This document shows positions 45,086 through 53,033 of a stretch of DNA of 64,000 nt, one piece after another. This stretch comes from Nocardioidaceae bacterium (GTDB taxonomy: Bacteria > Actinomycetota > Actinomycetes > Propionibacteriales > Nocardioidaceae), in the NCBI GenBank assembly GCA_020636935.1, contig JACJWW010000003.1:100653-164652 (forward strand). Direction: 5' to 3'. Each line of letters opens with the position of its first letter. Within the stretch, counting starts at the first letter, position 1. The notes under the pieces are model-generated. The model had not been told where the DNA came from. It saw only the letters and a program-made list of their open reading frames with translations, and did no database searches. The translations under genes and the position numbers were made by a program.

Positions 45086-45368
45086 GGTAAGCCAAAACAC
45101 GGCAAGGCGAAAGGGCCAGGCCCGCCGGTCCATGTCGACCTCGTCCAGCGCGACTTCACCGCCTCGAACCCCAACCAGATCTGGGTGGGAGACAACGACG
45201 GAACACCAAACCGGTGAAGGCAAGCTCAATCTGTGTGCCATCAATGACTTGTATTACAACCCAATCGTGGGCTACTCCATTGACTCACGCATGAAATCAA
45301 AGGCTGGCAGTCAACGCACTGAGCAACGCGGTCGCTCGCCGAGGCGACGTGGCCGGATGCGTGGCCCA
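45086..45368 (+). pseudogene. IS3-family transposase remnant, 5'/central part
   Basis: Three successive frames read GKPKHGKAKGPGPPVHVDLV, FTASNPNQIW, then GEGKLNLCAINDLYYNPIVG and YSIDSRMKSK, then LAVNALSNAVARRGDVAGC. This is the start of the DDE domain of IS3 OrfB, with frameshifts near 45210 and 45297. The match ends abruptly at 45368, where the integrase fragment begins. 44916-45085 holds no recognisable gene. Confidence 0.78.
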
Positions 45369-45744
45369 TGCCGCCAGAGTTCCAATTGCTGCTGCGCGCA
45401 CACTTGCTCCCTCACACCGCTCCCAGTGCGGACGGCTTGCTGTTCCCTGGCGACCGCACGGACCAGATGAGTGCCCGCTTCCTGCGCGACCGCTTGAAGA
45501 CTGCGCGGGAGGTAGCAGGCCTGCCCGAGCTGTCGTTCACGGGTCGCGGCGCTCGACGCTCATGCTCGCCGGTCAGCACAGTGCCACCGTCGCCGAACTC
45601 CAAGCCTGCGTCGGCCACGCCGCACAGGCGGCGATGGCCATCCACCAGCACGGTTCCGTCGACCGCGACCGGCTCTTGGCCGAACGACTCGTAGGGACGG
45701 AGGTCGAGTCGAAGGCGTGGGCCGGCCAGCGCAACGCTTCCTGA
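45369..45744 (+). pseudogene. Tyrosine recombinase remnant A (C-terminal domain)
   Basis: PPEFQLLLRAHLL, DGLLFPGDRTDQMSARFL and, after a frameshift near 45545, LAGQHSATVAELQACVGHAA, AAMAIHQHGSVDRDRLLAERL align with the C-terminal half of the intact integrase at 29646-30650. The catalytic Tyr position (AIYQH) is His here, so it is inactive. It is fused directly to the IS3 remnant. Confidence 0.8.
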
Positions 45745-45751
45745 AGCGGGC

Positions 45752-46103
45752 CTACGGGTCGAGGGGGTCCGGCTCTTCACGAAGCGCTGTTTCCCAGTCT
45801 TGGCCGCCGTGCAAGACACCAAGGATTTAGACCACCACTTCCGCGCCGCTCTCGTCAACGGCGTACGAGATGAGCGTTCGCGTCTTGTAGGTCACGGGTG
45901 CGCATACCGGGCCGGATTTCGTCACGCGGTGCACCTGCATGAGGAAAAACCAAGATGCTGTCGATGCGGGCGATGACTGCGCTCACAAACTGCCTCGCAA
46001 CAGTGGGGGACGCAGCCTTGCTGATCCACTCGTCGAGGTTGTCGAGCTGCTGTACCGCTCTGGGGCTGTAGATGATGCGGCCCGTTATGAACGGGCGGCC
46101 CAC
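45752..46103 (-). pseudogene. RelE/ParE-type toxin, frameshifted
   Basis: The first part (IIYSPRAVQQLDNLDEWISKA...ARIDSILVFPHAGAPRDEIRPGMRT) is a good ParE-like N-terminal region. After a frameshift near 45895 the other frame continues VTYKTRTLISYAVDE, an in-frame TAA interrupts, and LGVLHGGQDWETALREE completes the family C-terminus. At least two lesions make it a likely pseudogene. The upstream partner antitoxin gene is intact and overlaps its start. Confidence 0.75.
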
Positions 46104-46330
46104 TTTTCCGCGAATCGCGCTTTGACGTCCTCTACCGGAATCTCTGATGACGGGTCCGCCTTCAACTCGTCGTACGCAGCGGCTGCTTCAGTGCGGAGCC
46201 AGCGCTCCGCGTCGGCCGTGAACTGGTCGTCGGGCTCAACGGAACGCAAGAGTCGCAGTGCCACATCAGTGCGCACCGAGGCCGGCAGGGAAATGCCTGC
46301 CTCGTAGAACTCCGATGCGCTAAACGACAT
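46085..46330 (-). CDS. Addiction-module antitoxin (partner of the broken ParE)
   Basis: ATG 46330 (SFSASEFYEAG) gives 81 residues. ISLPASVRTDVALRLLRSVEP and the C-terminal ...EDVKARFAEKWAAR match the small addiction-module antitoxin family usually encoded before ParE-like toxins. Its 3' end overlaps the toxin start by 19 bases. 46331-46655 shows no gene. Confidence 0.78.
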   Translation of the reverse strand: MSFSASEFYEAGISLPASVRTDVALRLLRSVEPDDQFTADAERWLRTEAAAAYDELKADPSSEIPVEDVKARFAEKWAARS

Positions 46331-46655
46331 GCGCCAAGTGTACGCCGGGGGGAGCGTTACTCGGTCTTGACGGAAACACTCAGGCACTTCCACTGCGCCT
46401 GCGACCGCTGCCCTGGGTTGCAGTGTTTGCCCGTCAAGCGTGAATCTCCCGCTCGTGGGCCACCGGTGGCCACGGCCGGACGCGGATCCACGGGGGACCG
46501 ACTACTGGGTTGAGCGGGCGGGTGATGCCCGCAAGGCTCTGTTCCCCGCCATTGGGGGCGAAACGTCCGCTACCCGGGACCGGCCTGAGATTGTGCCTCT
46601 ACACCCCACTGGAGCATCCCGACCGCGGATCCGCTTGTGGAGATGAGGCCGAGCG

Positions 46656-46898
46656 TCAGGGGAGGAGTTGCCAGTACTGCTTGCGGGCCAGCATGGCGTG
46701 GATGACCATCTCGTCGCCGCTTTCAAACGTCAGCACGACCGTCTCAAGCAGACGAGGTTGGGTGTCGAAGCCCGGGCGCAACTCGCGGTGCGGCCACTCC
46801 TCCTCATCGAGTGGTTCCACCCAGAGCGGCCAGTCGGCTGCCAGGGACGCGTCCTCTGCTACTACTCCGTGCTTAAGTGCGCTGTTGTGGACTTTCAC
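46656..46898 (-). CDS. Small putative toxin paired with an RHH antitoxin
   Basis: The 80-residue protein (KVHNSALKHGVVAEDASLAA, then HRELRPGFDTQPRLLETVVLTF and IHAMLARKQYWQLLP) resembles a small toxin-like family with a BrnT/DUF4258-type pattern: a KHGV start, RELR and a C-terminal HAM.AR motif. It overlaps the upstream antitoxin gene by four bases (ATGA). Activity unknown. Confidence 0.7.
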   Translation of the reverse strand: MKVHNSALKHGVVAEDASLAADWPLWVEPLDEEEWPHRELRPGFDTQPRLLETVVLTFESGDEMVIHAMLARKQYWQLLP

Positions 46899-47128
46899 GC
46901 GGCGAAGCCGGCCAGGGCCCTACGGATGGCTTCGGATCGTGAGATGTGCTCGCGCGCGGCGATCGCGTCGACGGCGGCAACCTCCTCAGCGGTGAGGCGT
47001 ACAGCGACAACCTGCATCGGTTCGGCTCCGCGCCCAGGACGACCACGCCCGCGACGCTTCATCTCCTCAACGTCGTAGCCGGTCTCGGCCTCGTCTGCCC
47101 ACTGACGGACCTGCTCCTCACTCACCAT
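46895..47128 (-). CDS. Ribbon-helix-helix antitoxin
   Basis: ATG 47128 (VSEEQVRQWADEAETGYDVEE) gives 77 residues. The C-terminal part AVRLTAEEVAAVDAIAAREHISRSEAIRRALAGF is a clear CopG/RHH DNA-binding domain, with the toxin-binding part at the N-terminus. Coupled to the downstream toxin gene. 47129-47356 shows no supported gene. Confidence 0.8.
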   Translation of the reverse strand: MVSEEQVRQWADEAETGYDVEEMKRRGRGRPGRGAEPMQVVAVRLTAEEVAAVDAIAAREHISRSEAIRRALAGFAA

Positions 47129-47356
47129 GAACAAAATCGTATGACGAAAAGCTCCTATTCGGAAGCACTCGCCAAAGTCCACGCACTTGCGGACCGACAG
47201 CGCAGGGCATTGCAAGAATGCGCCCTGCCCCCACCCGACGTACCCACGGCCGCTTCCCTGCGTTGCACTACTTGCCCCGACAAACGCTGGTCTCCAACTC
47301 GGCTACCACCGGGGGCCACGGCCGCCATCGGGCCGATGCGTCCGCGCACCGATCAC

Positions 47357-47746
47357 CTACAGGACACGGACCTCGACGGAGTGTCCACTACTTCGGGCCA
47401 AGCGAGCGTCCCTGGTGAGGAGTGGGCAGTCGAGGGCCTCGGCGAGCGCGATGTAGGCGGCGTCGTAGGCGCTCAGATTCGCGCGAAGGCTGAACGACCG
47501 CAGCCGCAGAGCGGGCGCACTCGGCCACCGCTCCACGGGCAGTGCATCGAAGTCAGCCAAGGCGTCGGCCGCTCGGGTAGCGCTGAGATGGCCACCGAGG
47601 GTGAGTCCGCGAAGTGCTGAGACCACCTCGAAGTCGAGCAGCGAGGGCGCATGCAGGTTGCCTGCGCCGAGCTCCTCCCGCAGACGTTCGCTGCCATCAA
47701 CCATGGTCAGCGCATCGACCACGGCGGCCGAATCGACGACGATCAC
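47357..47746 (-). CDS. VapC-family PIN-domain ribonuclease toxin
   Basis: The 129-residue PIN protein has the acidic active-site residues in VVDSAAVVDAL (Asp5), SLLDFEVVSAL (Glu), LSAYDAAYIALAE (Asp) and LLTRDARLAR (Asp). Such toxins cut tRNA or rRNA. It overlaps the upstream antitoxin gene by four bases. Confidence 0.93.
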   Translation of the reverse strand: MIVVDSAAVVDALTMVDGSERLREELGAGNLHAPSLLDFEVVSALRGLTLGGHLSATRAADALADFDALPVERWPSAPALRLRSFSLRANLSAYDAAYIALAEALDCPLLTRDARLARSSGHSVEVRVL

Positions 47747-47997
47747 GCAGACCGACGCCCGATGTCACCGTCACGCTCAGCTCGAGCAACGTCGATGACT
47801 TCCTGTGCCGACGCGCTCGCGTGCTCGCTGCGACGAGCCGCTCGGTCCAGGACCTCAGCAACCGTCGGGCGACTGACTTCCCGGTTGATTAGCTCGAGCA
47901 TGAAGGCGTTCAGTGACTGTCCCCGTGCGGCGGCGCGTGACTTGAGTTCGCGACGCGACTCGTCGGGGACATCTCGGATCTGGAGCAAGGAACCCAT
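47743..47997 (-). CDS. VapB/FitA-type RHH antitoxin
   Basis: The 84-residue protein begins LLQIRDVPDESRRELKSRAAARGQSLNAF, an Arc/FitA ribbon-helix-helix domain, followed by a toxin-wrapping helix (VSRPTVAEVLDRA). It is coupled to the VapC toxin gene. Confidence 0.9.
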   Translation of the reverse strand: MGSLLQIRDVPDESRRELKSRAAARGQSLNAFMLELINREVSRPTVAEVLDRAARRSEHASASAQEVIDVARAERDGDIGRRSA

Positions 47998-48073
47998 GAA
48001 TCCAAACTACATCATAACCAATACATAGTGCATTGATTAACCACAGGCGCCGGCGCGACCAGGCGGACCGACC

Positions 48074-48190
48074 ACGCCTCACAAGCGGCGATGGCCATCA
48101 ACCAACACGGCACCCTCGACCGCGACCGACTCCTGGCCGACCGCCTCTGCGAGACCGTGGCCGAGTCGAAGGCGTGGGCCAAGTGCTCGA
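48074..48190 (+). pseudogene. Tyrosine recombinase remnant B (extreme C-terminus)
   Basis: The frame ASQAAMAINQHGTLDRDRLL followed by ADRLCETVAESKAWAKC matches the end of remnant A and of the intact integrase. Asn replaces the catalytic Tyr. It lies just before the convergent DUF4143 gene. Confidence 0.75.
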
Positions 48191-48216
48191 CAAATAACCC
48201 TGCCCGGTGTTTACGT

Positions 48217-49494
48217 TCAGGGACCAAGAAGTGCCAATGGCACGACGGCGACACCGTCTGGTCGACGGTAGGCGTGAGGGCCGGTGGTGATCACCACTTT
48301 GTCCGCGAGCCGATCGCCGAGCTCGTCACCGAGCCAGTTCAAGTGGCGGACGTCGTGGTCAATCACCGTTCCCGCGAGCTTGACCTCGATTCCGACCACC
48401 CGTTGGGCTCGGTTCTCGACGATGAGGTCCACCTCGCGGCTCGTATCAGCCGACCGAAGGTGTCCGACCTCGGCGTCAGCGGCAGTTGCGTAGACCCGCA
48501 CTGATTGAGTGACCAGAGATTCGAACAGCGCCCCGAGCCAGGTGCCCGTCGAGGCGCCGACACGCGTGCCTGCACCACGAACCAGTGCCTCTTTGTCCAC
48601 TCCGGCCAAACTGGCGGCGATGGCCGGGTCAACCAGGTGGTGCTTTGGGGTCTTGGTCAAGCGGCGCAATGGCGCGAAGGTCGGCGTCCACGCAGGCACC
48701 GGGTCAAGGATGAAGATGCGCTGAAGGTGCTCGCGGTAGGTGTCCACGGTCTGCCTGGCTGGCTTGTCGTCCTCACCGGCGGTGGCGGCATCGAGGATTC
48801 GGCTGTACGCCGCGTCGGTCGCGGTCGCGGCACCGTATGCAGCCAACCAAGCACGCAACGCTCGCGGGCGACGGACCAACATGGCGTTGTCCCTGAGCTC
48901 TCGGTCGACGATCCTGTCGACATAACTATCGATCTGCATTCTGCGTTGGCGCTCGGGCCTGTCGCGGATGCCGGGGAAACCGGAGCGGACGATCTCGTCG
49001 GCGTAGTCAGCCACGGTGAGCGGCGACGCACCACCGATCGCGGGCCGTGTGCCGGCGAGCAGTTCATGCAAGGAGACCGTGGGATTGATCAGCCCTCGTT
49101 CGCTGACAGCCAGCGGCCGCATGACCATGCGGACGATACGGCCGGCCCCCGAGTGGATGCGCGTCCCCGGAGCAACTTGGGCGGAGCCTGCCAGCAAGAA
49201 CTGGGCGTCGTCCGGGGTGTCGTCAACCGCCCGACGAACCCGGTCCCACACAGGAGGGAGAAGCTGCCACTCATCGACGAAGACCGGTGGCTTGGCGTTC
49301 GCGATCAGGTCAAGGTTTGCTTGGACCGCCTCGAACTGAAGTGGGTCATCGAGCGAGAACACCGATGACGCCCTCTGGCTGGCCGTCGCAGTCTTCCCCA
49401 CGCCCTTGGCACCTTCCAACGCAATGGCAGGAAGCCCGGGGAAGAGCTCATCGAGGACCGTGTCGATCACACGGCGCTGATACTTCATACTCAT
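48217..49494 (-). CDS. DUF4143 AAA+ ATPase with C-terminal nuclease-like domain
   Basis: The 425-residue protein has Walker A LEGAKGVGKTATA, Walker B PPVFVDEWQLLPPVWD and sensor FLLAGSA. The C-terminal DUF4143 domain ends with a PD-(D/E)XK-like pattern (SREVDLIV, then VVGIEVKLA). Family members are found in mobile and accessory regions and their function is unclear. This copy seems complete and is only distantly related to the pair at 49.9 and 53.0 kb. A six-base-later ATG (49488) is an alternative start. Confidence 0.87.
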   Translation of the reverse strand: MSMKYQRRVIDTVLDELFPGLPAIALEGAKGVGKTATASQRASSVFSLDDPLQFEAVQANLDLIANAKPPVFVDEWQLLPPVWDRVRRAVDDTPDDAQFLLAGSAQVAPGTRIHSGAGRIVRMVMRPLAVSERGLINPTVSLHELLAGTRPAIGGASPLTVADYADEIVRSGFPGIRDRPERQRRMQIDSYVDRIVDRELRDNAMLVRRPRALRAWLAAYGAATATDAAYSRILDAATAGEDDKPARQTVDTYREHLQRIFILDPVPAWTPTFAPLRRLTKTPKHHLVDPAIAASLAGVDKEALVRGAGTRVGASTGTWLGALFESLVTQSVRVYATAADAEVGHLRSADTSREVDLIVENRAQRVVGIEVKLAGTVIDHDVRHLNWLGDELGDRLADKVVITTGPHAYRRPDGVAVVPLALLGP

Positions 49495-49553
49495 GAATCT
49501 AACAGATTCCGGACTATCTGTTAGGCAAATGTAGGTCTGCCTGTCTTACGGAT

Positions 49554-49625
49554 CTAGGCACTCGGTCGCCTCCAGATGTCGACTAAGCGATCATCGACGA
49601 GACACTCGATGGACTCGACCTTGAT
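49554..49625 (-). repeat. Short repeated 3'-end segment, copy 1
   Basis: On the minus strand the translation VESIECLVDDRLVDIWRRPS and a stop is closely matched at 50854-50925 and 54342-54413. The parent gene is unknown. In the 54.3 kb copy it directly follows a restriction-subunit fragment. Confidence 0.55.
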
Positions 49626-49682
49626 CCGCAGCGACGTACCTGGCGAACAGTGCGAATGGAGAGGCGAGTGCGGCGGCAGGGT

Positions 49683-49781
49683 GACGTAACCGTCGACTGC
49701 TACCGGCTCTTGGCCGAGCGCCTCGACGAAACTATCGCCGACGCGAAGGCGTGGACGAAGCTCCTCAGCGAGCGCTGACCG
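49683..49781 (+). pseudogene. Tyrosine recombinase remnant C (extreme C-terminus)
   Basis: The frame VTVDCYRLLAERLDETIADA, then KAWTKLLSER and a TGA, matches the terminal helix of the integrase family. 49495-49682 otherwise shows only the short repeat near 49554-49625. Confidence 0.65.
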
Positions 49782-49861
49782 CACTGGTGCAATCGTGGCA
49801 GTTCTGGAGTTTGCATGCCGGTAGTTCTGGAGTTCAGTCGTGGGATGGACTGGTGGATGAC

Positions 49862-50787
49862 ATGAGCCGCCTGATTCCACGGCGGATCTACGACATCGCA
49901 CTGGAGCGCCAGCGTGAGAGTCCCGTCGTGCTGCTGGAAGGCTCCCGCGTGGTCGGCAAGTCGAGACTCCTGCGCCAATTGACTGATCATCTCGGAGGTC
50001 AGCTCCTCGACTTGGACGACCTAGACACGCGAGCAGCAGTCACTCGTGACCCGGCAACCATGATCGCCGGTGACGGACCGGTCCTGATCGACGAGTACCA
50101 GCACGCCCCAGTGGTGCTCGATGCGATCAAGGCCCAGCTGAACATCTCCAGCCGACCCGGGCAGTTCATCCTCACCGGATCGGCTCACCACGAATCGCTG
50201 CCTCGCGCAGCGCAAGCACTGACCGGTCGGCTTCAGCGTCTCCCGATCCTCCCTCTCGCCCAGAGCGAACTCACGGGCACCCGACCCGACCTAGTGCGTC
50301 AACTGATCGACGCCTCGTCCCACGCAAGGGCCGTCCCGCCCTCCACCACAAGCCGCGAAGACTACGTCAACCTCGTCGTACGCGGCGGATTCCACATCGC
50401 GCTTGCGGCACCTTCCGACCGTGCTCGCTGGCGATGACTGAGTTCGGGCATCTGCTGGAATCCTTTGTCGTCGGCGAGCTCCTCAAGGAGGTCAGCTGGA
50501 CGGAGGAGATCGCGGGGTACGGCCACTGGCGCACCCGGGACGACCTAGAAGTCGATCTCGTCTTGGAGACCGAGGACGGGGGCGTCATCGGTTTTGAGGT
50601 CAAAGCGGCCGCTCGGGTCGCGGGAAGCGACTTCGCCGGAGTCCGCAGACTCCGAGAACTCCTCGGCGATGCCTTCCTGGCAGGAGTTGCGCTCTACACC
50701 GGGACGCGCAGCTACACCCACGAAGACCGACTGCACGTCATGCCGATCGACCGACTCTGGAGTGAGCCCACACGTCTGACGACGTGA
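49862..50787 (+). pseudogene. DUF4143 ATPase, copy 1, with 349-bp internal deletion
   Basis: ATG 49862 (SRLIPRRIYDIALERQRESP) starts a frame with Walker A LEGSRVVGKSRLL (the consensus Gly is replaced by Val), Walker B VLIDEYQHAP and ILTGSAHH. At about 50433 it meets a TGA. The C-terminal domain resumes in another frame (FGHLLESFVVGELLKEVSW, then DDLEVDLVLE and VIGFEVKAA). Against copy 2, exactly 349 bp are missing between two TGGCGATG repeats, shifting the frame. N- and C-terminal parts are otherwise intact. Confidence 0.85.
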
Positions 50788-50853
50788 CGTTGCCGAGGCA
50801 AAGGTCGAGCCCAAACCGTCACCACTAGCCTTCAGGGACACAACAACTAGCCT

Positions 50854-50925
50854 TCAGGCACTTCGACCACGCCAGATGTCCATCGAGCGCTCGTCGACCA
50901 GCCGCTCGATGGACTCGGCCTTGCC
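50854..50925 (-). repeat. Short repeated 3'-end segment, copy 2
   Basis: Minus-strand KAESIERLVDERSMDIWRGR matches 54342-54413 almost fully and 49554-49625 partly. The rest of 50788-51180 has no recognisable gene. Confidence 0.55.
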
Positions 50926-51185
50926 CCGCAATTGCCCGGCTACGAACGGGGCTGTATGAAGAGGTGACAGGGATTGGACGAACACCCCGCCCGAAACTTG
51001 GACAGATCTATTGCAAGACAAGCCAAGACTGAAAGATGCCCAAGCCATTGCACGCGTCACACGTCGAGGACAGTTCCATCATCAGTGCCGCCTAAGAGTG
51101 CAGCGGACCCTCTCGCGGAGCTCTCGAGCTAGTCACTGTGTACCGAACCAGCCACTGTAGGCATCAACATGTGGGCCTTCCTGTA

Positions 51186-51199
51186 CCCTACAAGTAGGG
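51186..51199. promoter_or_regulatory. Operator-like dyad before the AbrB/PIN operon
   Basis: CCCTAC-AA-GTAGGG is a perfect 14-bp dyad 19 bases before the start codon. A strong GGAGGAG ribosome-binding site follows. It is a plausible site for antitoxin autoregulation. Confidence 0.5.
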
Positions 51200-51217
51200 A
51201 ATCTAGGAGGAGTCGTC

Positions 51218-51481
51218 ATGAGTACCCCCATCGTTGAAGGCGCCAAGGTGATGTCGAAGGGCCAGATCACGTTGCCCAAGGACCTACGCGAAAAACTCAA
51301 CGTCAGTGAGGGCGACCGGGTTGTGCTCATCTGGGATGAGGACCGCGTCGTGATGATGAACCCCGCCCTCTATGCAATGCGGATGCTCCAACGCAACCTC
51401 ACCGGTAGCGCCGAAGAACTCCACTTGTCCAATGAGTCCGATGTCCAGACCCTGATTGATGAGGTACGTGCCGAAGCCTGA
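51218..51481 (+). CDS. SpoVT/AbrB (MazE-like) antitoxin
   Basis: The 87-residue protein has a swapped-hairpin AbrB DNA-binding domain: AKVMSKGQITLPKDLREKLN and GDRVVLIWDEDRVVMMNP, then a C-terminal toxin-binding tail. GGAGGAG precedes the ATG. The stop and the toxin ATG overlap by one base (TGATG). Confidence 0.92.
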   Translation: MSTPIVEGAKVMSKGQITLPKDLREKLNVSEGDRVVLIWDEDRVVMMNPALYAMRMLQRNLTGSAEELHLSNESDVQTLIDEVRAEA

Positions 51482-51897
51482 TGCGGATATTCTGCGACAC
51501 GAACACCCTGCTCTCGGCAGCCCTGTTCCCTAACGGTCGTGTCGCCGCCATATTCGCACTGCTCATCGAACGTCACCACGAAGTAGTGACTTCCGACTTT
51601 GTCCTCGATGAAGTCCGCACGGTAGTGGCACGCAAGTTCCCCGCCAAGATCACCGACGCTGAACTCTTCGTCTCGATCTTCCACAGCAGCGGCCTGACCG
51701 TTACGACACCCCAGCATGCAGACGCCGACGAGACCCAAATCCGTGATCCCAAAGACCGACCCATCCTTCGTGGCGCCCGGGCAGCAGGTGCCGATGTACT
51801 GCTCACCGGCGACCGAGACCTACTTGATGCTGGAATCGATGCTCCCGAGATCCTGGACGCAGCCACACCAAGCAAACGCCTCGACCAGAGCCGCTGA
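51481..51897 (+). CDS. PIN-domain toxin
   Basis: The 138-residue protein has IFCDTNTLLSAALFP with the first Asp, FVLDEVRTVVARKFP, IRDPKDRPILRGARAAGADVLLTGDRDLL with the later acidic residues. It matches the PIN-family toxin component paired with AbrB-type antitoxins. It is translationally coupled to the antitoxin. Confidence 0.9.
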   Translation: MRIFCDTNTLLSAALFPNGRVAAIFALLIERHHEVVTSDFVLDEVRTVVARKFPAKITDAELFVSIFHSSGLTVTTPQHADADETQIRDPKDRPILRGARAAGADVLLTGDRDLLDAGIDAPEILDAATPSKRLDQSR

Positions 51898-51932
51898 CCC
51901 AAGACTTGGCCAGCAGACACCGCCCCCAATGC

Positions 51933-52262
51933 ACAGAATTCTCGACAGACCCTATGCCGAGTTATGCGCCTTGCGGATCTACTTTCGCGACGAAGTGCTC
52001 CAAGTGCATTCCCCCGGCGCCATCGACCTGCCACGCTCACGCGGGACCATGACTGCATCCTCGCCAGGCTCGCTGATAAGGAGTAGCGCCTGCGCGAGCA
52101 CCACCAACACCACACCGGTGGCCGAGCATTCCTCCACGTCAGCCTGTGACTCCTCACCGACGCACACCACGCCTAGGCCCACTCCGGCGACGGGAACCGG
52201 AGACTCGCGAACCAAGTGTTCTACACGCGGTTGGAGATCACGGAGGAAGAACAGCTACGTCC
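51933..52262 (+). pseudogene. Large serine recombinase remnant 1 (coiled-coil and C-terminus)
   Basis: In changing frames one reads DEVLQVHSPGAIDLP, then LARLADKE-stop-RLREHHQHH, then GDGNRRLANQVFYTRLEITE. These match the coiled-coil motif and following C-terminal segment of large serine integrases. It shares the AIDLP motif with remnant 2 at 56339-56599. Stops and frameshifts make it non-functional. Confidence 0.65.
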
Positions 52263-52810
52263 GAGCCTCGCTCGTCGGAGACGCGCTCGACGTCCCGTGG
52301 ATCACTTGGCTCGCTGACCTCGAGCCCGCCGACGAGTCGGCCGATGTCTCTTCCCTGCTCCTGCTACGCCACTTGCTCACCGTGGGTGGGATCGATGAGC
52401 AGCGCGCCGTGCCGCTCATCCAACTCCCCGTCGAGGAAGCCCGTGGCGCCATCTTGAAGCTCTCGCGGGCGGGGGTCGGCGGTCGCCAACTTCTGACGAC
52501 GATCGAAGGAACACCCGACGGTACAGCGCCCGTGTGGCGTTTGGGATCTAGTGCTTTGGAGGGGCTTCTAAGCCTCGATCGCGCGGCCGGACACATGCGT
52601 ACGATGCCCACTTGCACCGAGATTGCCATGTCGTACGCAAACGCGCGCGGTCGAATCAGCAGCACCGAACTTGGCTCACTTGTGGGGGCCAGCGGCACGA
52701 ACGTCGGTGCGATCCTCAAGGCTCTCGCGGCCGACGGAGTGCTGACCCCGTCAACCCCCACAGGTCGAGGCCGCGGCTTCTACTACCGTTGGGCCTCCAC
52801 CGACCCGTAG
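52255..52810 (+). pseudogene. C-terminal fragment of an AlbA-type putative DNA-binding ATPase/regulator
   Basis: About 185 residues are open (SYVRASLVGDALDVPWITWL onward). The end shows a winged-helix-like region (ISSTELGSLVGASGTNVGAI, then LAADGVLTPSTPTGRGRGFY), as at the C-terminus of COG2865-type ATP-binding proteins. The N-terminal AlbA and ATPase domains are absent, replaced by the serine recombinase remnant. Confidence 0.6.
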
Positions 52811-52828
52811 CGAGCCCTTCGGCACTCC

Positions 52829-52950
52829 GCGCACACGCTCGCCGGTCAGGACGACGCCACCGCTGCTGAACTCCAGGCCTGCGCCGCCCACGCCTCGGCG
52901 AGACTGGCGCCGACGCGAAGGCGTGGACGACGCACCTCAGCGACCGCGGA
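52829..52950 (+). pseudogene. Tyrosine recombinase remnant D
   Basis: LAGQDDATAAELQACAAHAS matches the integrase helix before the catalytic Tyr. The sequence then jumps to GCGAAGGCGTGGACGA, also found at the end of remnant C. It precedes DUF4143 copy 2 as remnant C precedes copy 1. Confidence 0.65.
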
Positions 52951-53033
52951 CCACTCCGGTGCGAAGCTGGCAGTTCTGGAGTTCGCAGGCCGGTGGTTCT
53001 GGAGTTCAGTCGTGGGATGGGCTGGTGAATGAC

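Noticed and set aside
47141..47356. Short plus-strand frame starting MTKSSYSEALAKV
   Set aside because: It overlaps the antitoxin promoter region, has no ribosome-binding site and no recognisable similarity.
51716..52810. A single 364-residue protein across this stretch
   Set aside because: The first half overlaps the PIN toxin gene in another frame and runs through a decayed serine recombinase. Only the last 185 residues look like protein.
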